Assembly (NCBI RefSeq): GCF_015221875.1
Contig: NZ_JACYGY010000001.1
Coordinates: 1,178,001 to 1,242,000 of the forward strand
DNA: 64,000 nt
From: Dyadobacter subterraneus
Lineage (GTDB): Bacteria > Bacteroidota > Bacteroidia > Cytophagales > Spirosomataceae
Reading direction: 5' to 3'
Positions 53,345-61,821 of this stretch are shown here, piece by piece. Position 1 is the stretch's first letter. Each line of letters starts with the position of its first letter. A program made the translations under genes and the position numbers. Below the pieces are notes generated by a model that searched no databases, had not been told where the DNA came from, and worked only from the letters and a program-made list of their open reading frames with translations.

Positions 53345-54098
53345 GCAGATTAATTTTCAGGTGAGCAATATAAATATCGTTTTCCGTTCTGTGTTCGAGC
53401 GAATAATTTTCCTGATAAACAAGATCGAGTCTTTTTCGTAAATTTTCTTTTCCAAAACCGCTTTTCTCTTTTTTCAGGATTGGATTTGCACTGATTTTAT
53501 TCGTTACCGTCAGGGAAAAAGTTGTTTCGTTTAACTCAAAAACGATAGCAATAAAAGCGTCCTGATTTTGAATGTCTGCGTGTTTGAAAGCGTTTTCGAT
53601 CAGGTCGATCGTAATAAGCGGCGCAATCAGTTTTTCATCAAAAAGAGAATCCTGTTTATCGATCTTGTTTTTAATCCGTAAATCAAATAACGGACTGACT
53701 TTTAAGCGGTTAATTTCAATAAGACTTAATGCGAAATCTGTTTCTTCCTGCAAGGATACATACTCACAGTCGCTTTCATACAAGATATAATCCAGCACAT
53801 TGGAAAGCTTGTCGAGCGCATAATAACTTTGATAAGCGTGCGACTGGATGGAATTCAGCACATTTTTAAAAAGATGCGGATTGAGTTTTGATTTGATTGT
53901 TTCAAGCTCAAAATTTTCTTTTTTCGAATCTGTCTCTTTTGATTTTTGAATTAACTGACGGTTTTGTTCCGCTTCTTTTTTTAATCTGAGTATCAAATAA
54001 ATAATAATGATCGCGCTGATCGTCAATAGTATAGCGAGCGTGTAAATTAATAAAACTGAATTATTGGCCGTGCTTTCCATGCAGCAAATTACATTCAA
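53310..54098 (-). CDS. LytS-type sensor histidine kinase
   Basis: 262 aa. A single membrane helix at about 15-37 is followed by a coiled coil and the His_kinase domain with His75 (IKSKLNPHLFKNVLNSIQ), the conserved LSNVLDYILYESDCEYVSLQEETDFALSLIEINRLK and PLITIDLIENAFKHA (N box). No large sensory domain, so it probably senses the membrane or a partner protein. Paired by overlap with the LytTR regulator. Confidence 0.93.
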   Translation of the reverse strand: MNVICCMESTANNSVLLIYTLAILLTISAIIIIYLILRLKKEAEQNRQLIQKSKETDSKKENFELETIKSKLNPHLFKNVLNSIQSHAYQSYYALDKLSNVLDYILYESDCEYVSLQEETDFALSLIEINRLKVSPLFDLRIKNKIDKQDSLFDEKLIAPLITIDLIENAFKHADIQNQDAFIAIVFELNETTFSLTVTNKISANPILKKEKSGFGKENLRKRLDLVYQENYSLEHRTENDIYIAHLKINLLEHKAKMSSVG

Positions 54099-54298
54099 AA
54101 ATTTTCTTCTGCACTAAACAGATTTTTACTATCGTTAATTTTACCGTGTTCTTCTAAATTTTTTATTCAAACTGATCAACAGTCCATCAACGTATAATCA
54201 TAGCTCATTTCTAAAATAATGATCACATTTAAGCAGACAATTTGTTTAGAAATATTATAATTAACTAACTTAGCCAGCATCTTACCAATACCCGGATT

Positions 54299-54616
54299 AT
54301 GGATACAAAACCAAATACAAAACTCTACTATGACACCAACGAAGTAGCGGAAATAGTGGGCTGTGAAGCTTCTGCGCTGCGTTTTTGGGAAACAAAATTC
54401 CCGCAGCTGAATCCAAAACGTGATGCCAGAAACCGCAGAAGATATACTGAAAGTGATATTGAAATTGTAAGAAAAATAATGCACCAAACCGGCAAGCAGG
54501 GAAGGACGATAAAGGGTGCAAGAGAACAATTGCGAAGGAAGGAAGATGCCCAGCTGATGATTTACAAACTTAGCCGGGTAAGACAGTTTCTGGCGGAATT
54601 AAGAGATAATCTTTAA
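54299..54616 (+). CDS. MerR-family transcriptional regulator
   Basis: 105 aa. An N-terminal winged helix-turn-helix (about 9-75): YYDTNEVAEIVGCEASALRFWETKFPQLNPKRDARNRRRYTESDIEIVRKI. The short C-terminal helix is the dimerisation region; no cysteines for metal binding are seen beyond Cys22. It lies 28 bp before the M28 peptidase gene in the same direction, so they may be cotranscribed. Confidence 0.92.
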   Translation: MDTKPNTKLYYDTNEVAEIVGCEASALRFWETKFPQLNPKRDARNRRRYTESDIEIVRKIMHQTGKQGRTIKGAREQLRRKEDAQLMIYKLSRVRQFLAELRDNL

Positions 54617-54644
54617 GAGTTTACAGGCAGTTTTTAAAATTGAA

Positions 54645-55874
54645 ATGAAGAAAATATTTTTATTGCTTGCGTTTTTTGTCACTTCATATGAATGGAGTGC
54701 GGCGCAGACTTTTAGTGCTTCGGAAATAAAAAAGAATGTGGATCTTTTGGCATCTGATACTTTTGAGGGGCGCGGAACGGCCACTTTGGGAGAAATTAAA
54801 GCTGCCAATTATCTGGCTGATATATTTAAAAGTGCTGGATTAAAAGCTGCCGGGACGAATGGTTCCTATTTTCAGCCGTTTCAGGTAACAATCGGGATTG
54901 ACGGATTTCCACATCAGATGACGGCCCGAAATGTAATTGGATTTCTGGATAATGGGGCTGAAAAAACGATTGTGGTGGGCGGACATTATGATCATTTGGG
55001 AAAAGGTTATCAAAGTGGATCGCTTTCCCCGGATAGTAAAAATTTGATCCATAATGGTGCTGACGACAATGCATCCGGAACAACCGGTGTGATTGAACTG
55101 GCAAAATATTTTGCAGGAAATTCGGTTAAGGAGAAGCATAACTTCCTTTTTATCGGGTTTTCAGGTGAAGAACTCGGTTTGTTGGGTTCTAAGTACTATA
55201 CAGAATCTCCAACAATTCCGCTCAAATCCATTTCTGCGATGATTAACATGGATATGATCGGACGCTATAATGCGGATAAAGGTTTGATCATTTCAGGTTG
55301 GGGAACAAGTTCAGCCTGGGGGAAAATCATTCCGGATCTTGCCAAAAAGCAGCATATGAAATACACGATCGATTCGTCGGGCGTTGGTGCTTCGGATCAT
55401 ACTTCGTTTTATTTGAAAGATATTCCGGTACTGCAATTTTTTACAGGAACACACAGCGATTATCATAAAATAAGCGATGATTCTGATAAAATCAACGCGG
55501 AAGGAGAGGCTAGTATCTTGAAACTAATTGCAGGCGTTTTGGAAAAACTGGATAATGAAAAAGACGATCCCGGATTTTTAACAGCCGGAAATCCGCATGC
55601 AGGTGCAACAACTTCCAATTTCAAGGTGACATTAGGCGTGATGCCTGATTATAGTTTTTCTGGAAAGGGGTTAAAAATAGATGCTGTTTCAAAAGCCCGT
55701 CCGGCCGAAATTGCAGGAATTCAGGCGGGTGATGTGATTACTAAACTTGCCGGTAAAACGATTAACACCATCTACGACTATATGGACGTGCTCGGTGAGC
55801 ATGAAAAAGGTCAGCAGGTTGAAGCAGAATTTTTAAGGGGGACGGAGAGGAAGGTGGTTAAGGTTACATTCTAG
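54645..55874 (+). CDS. Secreted M28-family aminopeptidase with C-terminal PDZ domain
   Basis: 409 aa, signal peptide to about residue 21. Zinc-ligand motifs of M28: VVGGHYDHLGKG, NGADDNASGTTGVIELA, GFSGEELGLLGSKYY, INMDMIGRY and HSDYHKISDD. A PDZ domain occupies about residues 320-409 (SFSGKGLKIDAVSKARPAEIAGIQAGDVITKLAGKTIN). It trims peptides in the periplasm or outside. Followed by a terminator at 55959. Confidence 0.94.
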   Translation: MKKIFLLLAFFVTSYEWSAAQTFSASEIKKNVDLLASDTFEGRGTATLGEIKAANYLADIFKSAGLKAAGTNGSYFQPFQVTIGIDGFPHQMTARNVIGFLDNGAEKTIVVGGHYDHLGKGYQSGSLSPDSKNLIHNGADDNASGTTGVIELAKYFAGNSVKEKHNFLFIGFSGEELGLLGSKYYTESPTIPLKSISAMINMDMIGRYNADKGLIISGWGTSSAWGKIIPDLAKKQHMKYTIDSSGVGASDHTSFYLKDIPVLQFFTGTHSDYHKISDDSDKINAEGEASILKLIAGVLEKLDNEKDDPGFLTAGNPHAGATTSNFKVTLGVMPDYSFSGKGLKIDAVSKARPAEIAGIQAGDVITKLAGKTINTIYDYMDVLGEHEKGQQVEAEFLRGTERKVVKVTF

Positions 55875-55958
55875 GATCTTGATTTTGGAATTTTCTTGAT
55901 ATTATTGATGCGTCATCTTAATATTTAGGATGCTGATTTTATGATTTACAAAATAGGA

Positions 55959-55998
55959 TAAGAGAAGTCAACGTGCATTGGCTTCTCTTAATTTTTTG
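55959..55998 (+). terminator. Terminator of the M28 peptidase gene
   Basis: A 13-bp stem (TAAGAGAAGTCAA with TTGGCTTCTCTTA, one G-U pair) around CGTGCA, followed by ATTTTTTG on the plus strand. Confidence 0.75.
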
Positions 55999-56012
55999 AT
56001 ATATCAATGAAT

Positions 56013-56525
56013 TTAACCTTCAATGGCACCTCTTTTTCCCAGTTCAATTACTTCCATCTGGCTTATCAAGCCTTCATGAAGATTAAAACGAAGCAGCGTT
56101 CTGATCTTGTGGAAACCTTCACGTCCTGCTGCGCCGGGATTTATGTAGAGCATATTTTTTAATTCCTTATCCCGGATCACGCGTAGAATATGTGAATGTC
56201 CGCAGATAAAAATATCCGGTGTTTCAGCTCTTAAAGTTGGCAAAACTGTTGGGTTGTACCGTGGCGGTGCACCGCCGATATGGGTCATCCAGATACGGAA
56301 TCCTTCCAGTTCAAAATGTAAATTTTCCTGACAGCGTACCTGTATTGCCTTGTTATCAATATTGCCGTAAACAATTCTGACTGGTTTAAAAGCTTCCAGC
56401 TGGTCAATAATTTCTACTGACCCGATATCTCCTGCATGCCATATTTCGTCGCAATTGGAAAAATAATCCAGAATACGCGGATCCAGATATCCATGTGTGT
56501 CAGAAAGCAAACCTATACTTTTCAT
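56013..56525 (-). CDS. YfcE/MJ0936-like metallophosphoesterase
   Basis: 170 aa, no signal peptide. The metal-binding blocks of calcineurin-like phosphoesterases appear in order: GLLSDTHGYLDPRI, EIWHAGDIGSVEI, VYGNIDNKA, WMTHIGGAPP and ICGHSHILRV...NPGAAGREG. Cytoplasmic phosphodiesterase of the YfcE group, with unknown natural substrate. Convergent with the M28 peptidase gene. Confidence 0.93.
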   Translation of the reverse strand: MKSIGLLSDTHGYLDPRILDYFSNCDEIWHAGDIGSVEIIDQLEAFKPVRIVYGNIDNKAIQVRCQENLHFELEGFRIWMTHIGGAPPRYNPTVLPTLRAETPDIFICGHSHILRVIRDKELKNMLYINPGAAGREGFHKIRTLLRFNLHEGLISQMEVIELGKRGAIEG

Positions 56526-56881
56526 CTATTATTAATTGTAAACGGAACGCGTCTTTTGAATGATAATGTAAAACCGTACTACACATTTTCTAACCAGCCA
56601 TTCTAAAAATTCTGAGAAACAAAAAGTTTAGCCCAGGCAGAAAAAGTCTGCAAATTAAGGAATTATTATTTTAATAATTTTTATGTAACCTTTTTGTGGT
56701 AATAAGTATATTTAAAAATCGTGGTTTTCTTAATAAAGGTTAAATGGTAAAATATCGGACACAAAATTTGTTAAAAACTAAAATTTTAGTTGTAAAATTT
56801 ATCTTGATTTTATAATATTGTAAAACCCAATTTTTATAAAGCTTTCCTTTATATACTCACATAAAATAATCCTACTTAGCC
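56526..56881. other. 356-bp AT-rich intergenic region
   Basis: Divergent gap between the phosphoesterase and the outer-membrane protein. No gene seen. It holds a perfect 16-bp palindrome AACTAAAATTTTAGTT at 56776-56791, about 90 nt before the TTG start. The high AT content weakens its significance. Confidence 0.4.
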
Positions 56882-59689
56882 TTGAAAAAAATCTTACTAC
56901 TGCTATGCTGCAGTCTGTTTACTTTCGCCTCGTTTGCGCAAAGTACCGGACGCTTCTCGATGAAAGGTATTGTTACGGACACGTCTGGTAACGGGTTGCC
57001 CGAAGCCACCGTGATGTTGCTGCTGCCCAAAGATTCTTCCCTTGTAAATTTTGGAAGAGCTGCCAAAGACGGTTCCTTTGAATTTAAAAACCTGAAACGA
57101 ATTACTTACCTTTTAAAAGTTTCTTATGTAGGTTATCTTCCTTATCAACAGCAGGTTATTCCTAATGATGGCGAAGTTACAAATCTTGGGAAACTGGGAA
57201 TGAAATTCCTGAATCAGGATCTGTATGAGGTGGTTATCAAAACGGCAAGGGCTCCGTTAAGTATTCGGGGTGATACCGTTGAGTATGATCCGAGAGCTTT
57301 CAAAGTACCACCAGGAGCAACGGTTGAAGATCTGCTCCGCAAGCTTCCTGGTATGCAGGTGGATGGCGATGGAAATATTAAGGCACAGGGTGAAACCGTG
57401 AAACGTGTAACGGTAGATGGTAAGCGGTTTTTCGGTGACGATCCAAAAATGGCAACTAAAAACCTTCCGGCCGAAGCAATTAATAAAGTTCAGGTATTTA
57501 ATGGTAAAACGGAGCAGTCAAAAGCTACGGGCGTGGATGATGGGAAAAGAGAAAAAACAGTAAACCTGGAATTAAAAGACAGTCATAAAAAAGGTGGTTT
57601 TGGAAAAGCCATCGCCGGAGTAGGTACGGATTCCAGGCTGGAAGGGAAAGTCAGCTACAATCGTTTTGACGATAAACAGCAGTTCTCCGTTCTGGGTTTT
57701 GGAAATAATACGAACCAGTCCGGTATCGCCAGAAATGATTACCAGGATTTCAAAGGAAGTCAGTCGTTTAACTGGGGTGATGATGGTGATTTTGGATTTG
57801 GCGGCGGTAATCGTTTTAGTTCGGATGGAGAATCCATTACTATTCAGCCTAACTGGGGTGGTAATAATTCTCAGGGATTTACAAAAAACTGGGCAGGCGG
57901 CGGAAACTATAATTTTGACACAAAAAAGACAAAGGTAAGTGCGAGTTATTTCTATAATTCCACGGATGCATTGACGGATGTCAGGTCGAGCCGGGATAAT
58001 TTTTTAAATAATACGACTTACAAGTCCACAGATGATAATAAAACAAATGCTTTCAGCGGAAATCATCGTCCAAGTTTACGTATCGAAAAAGTTATTGATT
58101 CACTAAACACCATTGTGCTGATCAGTAATTCGAGGATCAATAATGGGGACAATAACTATGACAGTTTTCAGCAATACTACCGCAGCGGAGATACTTTGTC
58201 GAACCGATCAACGATAAACAACAGCAGTTTGTACAATTCATTTGCGATGTCGAATCTGCTTTTGTACCGTCATAAGTTTAAGAAAAAAGGTAGGAATTTT
58301 GCTGCAAGTGTTGGTTATAATATCAATAATTCGGATGGAAGTTCAAATCTGAATTCCGTTAATGAATTTTTTCTTGATCCATCGCAAAACAGCACAATTC
58401 GTCAGCAGAACAAAACGAAGAGTGACCGGAACCAGCTGAAAGGAAGTTTGTCTTACGTAGAACCATTCGCTAAGAAATTTTCCTGGGAAACATTCTATAA
58501 TTTCAGTCTTAGAAAAGATAAAGTTGACAGAAACGTATTCGACGTTAAGGATAGCGGGCTCGAAGTAAATCCGGCGTTGACAAGGTATTATACCAATCAA
58601 ATCAATTACAATCGTGTCGGTACAAGCGTGAGATATTCAAATAACGGCTTGAATATATCTGTCGGTGGCGCTGCCCAGCAGTTTGATCTGACCGGAAATT
58701 TTGCGCAGGATCAAACCTCTGTTGATTTTACAAAAGTGACCCGGTCTTATTTTAAAGTGGTACCAAGTGTCTCGCTGAATTACGACTTGAAAAGAAACCG
58801 GTATTTGTATATGGAATATCAGCAAAGTGTTCAGGAGCCGGCAATCAGTGATTTGCAGCCCGTTGTTGACAACAGTAATCCTTTAAATATTGTTGTTGGA
58901 AACCCAAATCTGACTCCTGAGTTGAGACACAATATTTATGCCGGATATCAGTTTTTTAACCCGGCAAATTTTACTTACCTGTTTGTAAATGCACAGTACA
59001 ATTACTACGTAGATCAGATTGTTTACAATAAAACTATTGACGCTAATCTGGTTACAACCACTAAACCGATGAACGTGACCGGCGGTATTAATTATGGCTC
59101 CAGTATTGGTGTTTCATATCCGATCATTAAGACAAAATTGACCTTAGGGCTGAATACAGGTTTTAATTTTAGCGAAAACCCGATTTATATCAACAATGTG
59201 ATCAACAAGACAAAAACAAAGTCTTATAACTTTGGTGGACGTCTTGATTTTACGCCAAGTGATATTTTTACGTTTTATACCAACGCTTACTGGAATATTG
59301 GCAATACAAGCTATTCGATCAATTCCAATCAGGACCAAAAGGTACTAAGTGCAAATTATAGTGGAGATATGAATGTCAAATTTCCAAAGGAAATTTTTTT
59401 CAATGCCAAGCTGAATTTCAATACTTACGCAAACAATCAATTTGGTTTCAGTCAGAAACAGCCGATCTTAAATCTTTCCGTTGCGAGAATTGTACTGAAA
59501 AATAAAAGAGGTGAAATTCGTTTTACAGCAAATGATGTGTTCAAGAAAAATCTTGGAATAACACAAAGTGCAACGTCAAATTATTATTCGGAAACCAGAG
59601 TCCGGACATTATCCCGATATTACATGCTGAGTTTTACCTACAATATGCGGGGAATATCAGCATCGGTGAAACGTAGTAATGGTTTCTAA
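56882..59689 (+). CDS. TonB-dependent-receptor-like outer-membrane beta-barrel protein
   Basis: 935 aa. The start is TTG at 56882 (MKKILLLLCCSLFTFASFAQ follows): no ATG precedes it, because an in-frame TAA lies four codons upstream. A carboxypeptidase-regulatory-like domain (about 23-108, GIVTDTSGNGLPEATVMLL) and a plug-like region (TVEDLLRKLPGMQVDGDGNIKAQGETVKRVTVDGKRFF) precede a barrel of the OMP_b-brl_3 type rich in Asn and Ser. It is followed by the GLPGLI protein, a recurrent pair in Bacteroidota. Cargo unknown. Confidence 0.92.
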   Translation: MKKILLLLCCSLFTFASFAQSTGRFSMKGIVTDTSGNGLPEATVMLLLPKDSSLVNFGRAAKDGSFEFKNLKRITYLLKVSYVGYLPYQQQVIPNDGEVTNLGKLGMKFLNQDLYEVVIKTARAPLSIRGDTVEYDPRAFKVPPGATVEDLLRKLPGMQVDGDGNIKAQGETVKRVTVDGKRFFGDDPKMATKNLPAEAINKVQVFNGKTEQSKATGVDDGKREKTVNLELKDSHKKGGFGKAIAGVGTDSRLEGKVSYNRFDDKQQFSVLGFGNNTNQSGIARNDYQDFKGSQSFNWGDDGDFGFGGGNRFSSDGESITIQPNWGGNNSQGFTKNWAGGGNYNFDTKKTKVSASYFYNSTDALTDVRSSRDNFLNNTTYKSTDDNKTNAFSGNHRPSLRIEKVIDSLNTIVLISNSRINNGDNNYDSFQQYYRSGDTLSNRSTINNSSLYNSFAMSNLLLYRHKFKKKGRNFAASVGYNINNSDGSSNLNSVNEFFLDPSQNSTIRQQNKTKSDRNQLKGSLSYVEPFAKKFSWETFYNFSLRKDKVDRNVFDVKDSGLEVNPALTRYYTNQINYNRVGTSVRYSNNGLNISVGGAAQQFDLTGNFAQDQTSVDFTKVTRSYFKVVPSVSLNYDLKRNRYLYMEYQQSVQEPAISDLQPVVDNSNPLNIVVGNPNLTPELRHNIYAGYQFFNPANFTYLFVNAQYNYYVDQIVYNKTIDANLVTTTKPMNVTGGINYGSSIGVSYPIIKTKLTLGLNTGFNFSENPIYINNVINKTKTKSYNFGGRLDFTPSDIFTFYTNAYWNIGNTSYSINSNQDQKVLSANYSGDMNVKFPKEIFFNAKLNFNTYANNQFGFSQKQPILNLSVARIVLKNKRGEIRFTANDVFKKNLGITQSATSNYYSETRVRTLSRYYMLSFTYNMRGISASVKRSNGF

Positions 59690-59768
59690 AAAAGTATTTT
59701 CGCGTCATCTGCCAATTTGCTGGATGACGCTGAGTTTTATCAAGTCATTAGCCCAAAAACAGATTAAT

Positions 59769-60515
59769 ATGAAACTGATTACGATCTTATTCCTACTGAT
59801 CTCTACGATTTCTTTTACCTCCAAAGCTCAAAAAATGGAGGGAGAAATTACCTATGAGAAAGTATATCACTGGACGAAAATTTATTCCCGCGCGAGCTAT
59901 CTGAGTACTGAGGAAAAGGACAGAATGAAAATGACCTGGGGAAATGATGACGAGCAAAAACAAGATATGAAGCTTTTCTTCAATGAACAGAAAAGTTATT
60001 ATTCATACTTCAAAAAACAGGAAAATGAAGGTGGCTATTCGTGGAATGAGCGGGAATACAAAGTATACCGCGACCTGGAAAATGAAAAGCGTACGGATAT
60101 CATTGAAATGCTAGGGAAGGTGTTCATTGTTGAAGATTCTACAAGAGCACCTAAGTGGAAGGTTATGAACAAGATAAAGGAAATTAATGGCTATATGTGT
60201 ATGATGGCAGTTACCGAAGACACAATAAAAAATCAGCAGATTACAGCCTGGTTTGCGGACAATCTTCCAGTATCAATCGGACCTGAATTATATGGCGGTT
60301 TGCCGGGCATAATCCTGGAACTGGATATCAATGACGGAGACCTCGTAATTACTGCGAAAAAAATTGAATTGAAAGCAATAACAGAAGATATCAATATTCC
60401 TAAAAAACTTAAAGGGAAAAAGGTCACCGAAGCTCAGTATAATACGCTGGTGTCAACGCATATGAAGGACAGCATAAAAGCACATCGAAATCCATACTGG
60501 TCTTTGCCTTATTAA
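59769..60515 (+). CDS. GLPGLI-family secreted protein
   Basis: The start at 59769 (MKLITILFLLISTISFTSKAQ, a signal peptide) is preferred over an upstream Met at 59679, which overlaps the preceding gene. The family motif appears as YGGLPGIILELDINDGD, after WFADNLPVSIGPE; the N-terminal EGEITYEKVYHW is also typical. GLPGLI proteins are exported, of unknown function, and often follow TonB-type barrels as here. Confidence 0.92.
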   Translation: MKLITILFLLISTISFTSKAQKMEGEITYEKVYHWTKIYSRASYLSTEEKDRMKMTWGNDDEQKQDMKLFFNEQKSYYSYFKKQENEGGYSWNEREYKVYRDLENEKRTDIIEMLGKVFIVEDSTRAPKWKVMNKIKEINGYMCMMAVTEDTIKNQQITAWFADNLPVSIGPELYGGLPGIILELDINDGDLVITAKKIELKAITEDINIPKKLKGKKVTEAQYNTLVSTHMKDSIKAHRNPYWSLPY

Positions 60516-60587
60516 CTGTTTTGTTAACGTTTCTTAATTACCAAAAGAAAAAATAATTATTAAGCGTAAATTATTTTTTTTGTTTTA

Positions 60588-60595
60588 TACCTTTG
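60588..60595 (+). promoter_or_regulatory. Bacteroidota -7 promoter box (TACCTTTG)
   Basis: TACCTTTG followed by C is a consensus TAnnTTTG box. A T-rich tract lies just upstream, but no -33 TTG at the usual 19-bp spacing is seen. It would start transcription near 60602. Confidence 0.6.
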
Positions 60596-60601
60596 CGGTC
60601 T

Positions 60602-60667
60602 GAAAGGACAGGTAAAGGACTGAAATACTCAGCATTATCTCTTCCAAAATGAGATAATGCTTTTTTT
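60602..60667 (+). ncRNA. Predicted ~66-nt small RNA or attenuated leader
   Basis: Begins just after the TACCTTTG box and ends in a perfect 11-bp stem (60631-60641 with 60651-60661, loop TTCCAAAAT) followed by seven T. The unpaired 5' part contains a direct repeat of AAAGGAC (60603-60609 and 60614-60620). There is no ORF of note. It could be a free sRNA, or an attenuator upstream of the OmpA gene 150 nt downstream. Confidence 0.55.
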
Positions 60668-60813
60668 ATGTAGAAAATGGCCTTTTTTAAAAATCCTAAG
60701 TAATCTATGTGCCGGAAAGAATTGAACGAACCGTGGCATGGTTTTCTTTACTCACTTCTTTAAACTATGTTGAACTTAACACTTTTTAAATTTTAGTATA
60801 ACCCTTGATAATT

Positions 60814-61701
60814 ATGAAAAAAACGCTTTTGGCCGTTGCCATGCTGTTTGTACTTGGCTCATGTGCCAGCAAGAAGAAAATGCTCGCTGTTCAAAATAAG
60901 GCAAACGAAATTCAAATCCAGTTAGACAAAGCAAGAGCTGATCTAAACGATTGTGATAGCAGAACTGCAAGTTTGAACAATGATTTGAAACTGAAAAACG
61001 ACGATCTTACTGCTAAAAATAGTAAATTGAAAGAGTTGCAGGATCAGGTTGATTTCCTGAAAAAGAACAACAACAGTCTTCTCGACCGTATGTCTGATCT
61101 TTCGGTAATCAGCAAAGAAGGTTCTGAAAGTATTAAAAAATCTTTGGAAATGATGAACGTTCAGGGTGGCCAGATCCGCGACCTGAATGCAAGTATCCAA
61201 CGTAAAGATTCTCTTAACATGGCGCTTGTTTTGAACCTGAAACGGTCATTGGCTGATGTTAGTGATGAAGATGTTCAGATCGAAGTGAAAAAAGGAGTGG
61301 TTTATGTATCACTATCTGATAAAATGCTTTTCAAATCTGGAAGTGCTCAGATCAACGGACAAGCTGAAACAGTTCTTGCGAAAGTTGCCAAGATTCTTAA
61401 CGACTACAAAGAAATTGAAATTCTTATCGAAGGCCACACGGATAATGTGCCTATCGCTACTGACAAATTCTCTGATAACTGGGATTTGAGCGTTTTGCGT
61501 GCAACTTCTGTTGCTCGTACGCTTCAAAAGAAATATGGTGTTGAGCCGGTTCGTTTGATCGCTGGTGGCCGTGGAGAATATCTTCCTAAGGTTGCAAACG
61601 ATTCTCCTGCTAACCGTAGCCTGAACCGTCGTACTGAAATTATCATTACGCCTAAATTGGATCAATTCTTTAATCTTTACACGCCAAACGCTGGTAAATA
61701 A
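60814..61701 (+). CDS. OmpA-family peptidoglycan-binding lipoprotein
   Basis: The ATG at 60814 (MKKTLLAVAMLFVLGSC) is preferred to the TTG at 60805. Lipobox VLGSC; a coiled coil at about 25-110 (residues rich in Lys/Asp/Asn with heptads, LDKARADLNDCDSRTASLNNDL); C-terminal OmpA domain (about 165-280) with MLFKSGSAQINGQAETVLAKVAKIL, IEGHTDNVPIATDKFSDNWDLSVLRATSVARTLQ and PANRSLNRRTEIII. Anchors the outer membrane to peptidoglycan. Followed by a strong terminator. Confidence 0.95.
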   Translation: MKKTLLAVAMLFVLGSCASKKKMLAVQNKANEIQIQLDKARADLNDCDSRTASLNNDLKLKNDDLTAKNSKLKELQDQVDFLKKNNNSLLDRMSDLSVISKEGSESIKKSLEMMNVQGGQIRDLNASIQRKDSLNMALVLNLKRSLADVSDEDVQIEVKKGVVYVSLSDKMLFKSGSAQINGQAETVLAKVAKILNDYKEIEILIEGHTDNVPIATDKFSDNWDLSVLRATSVARTLQKKYGVEPVRLIAGGRGEYLPKVANDSPANRSLNRRTEIIITPKLDQFFNLYTPNAGK

Positions 61702-61727
61702 GGAAAATTCAGTTTAAAAAGATTTAT

Positions 61728-61758
61728 AGCCCGTCAGAATCTGACGGGCTTCTTTTTT
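61728..61758 (+). terminator. Terminator of the OmpA-family gene
   Basis: AGCCCGTCAG and CTGACGGGCT form a 10-bp GC-rich stem around AAT, followed by TCTTTTTT. Confidence 0.9.
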
Positions 61759-61821
61759 GTCTTAACTATGAATAAATTGTGCTATTTTGCTATGAACTTT
61801 ACCACATAATATCACAACCTT

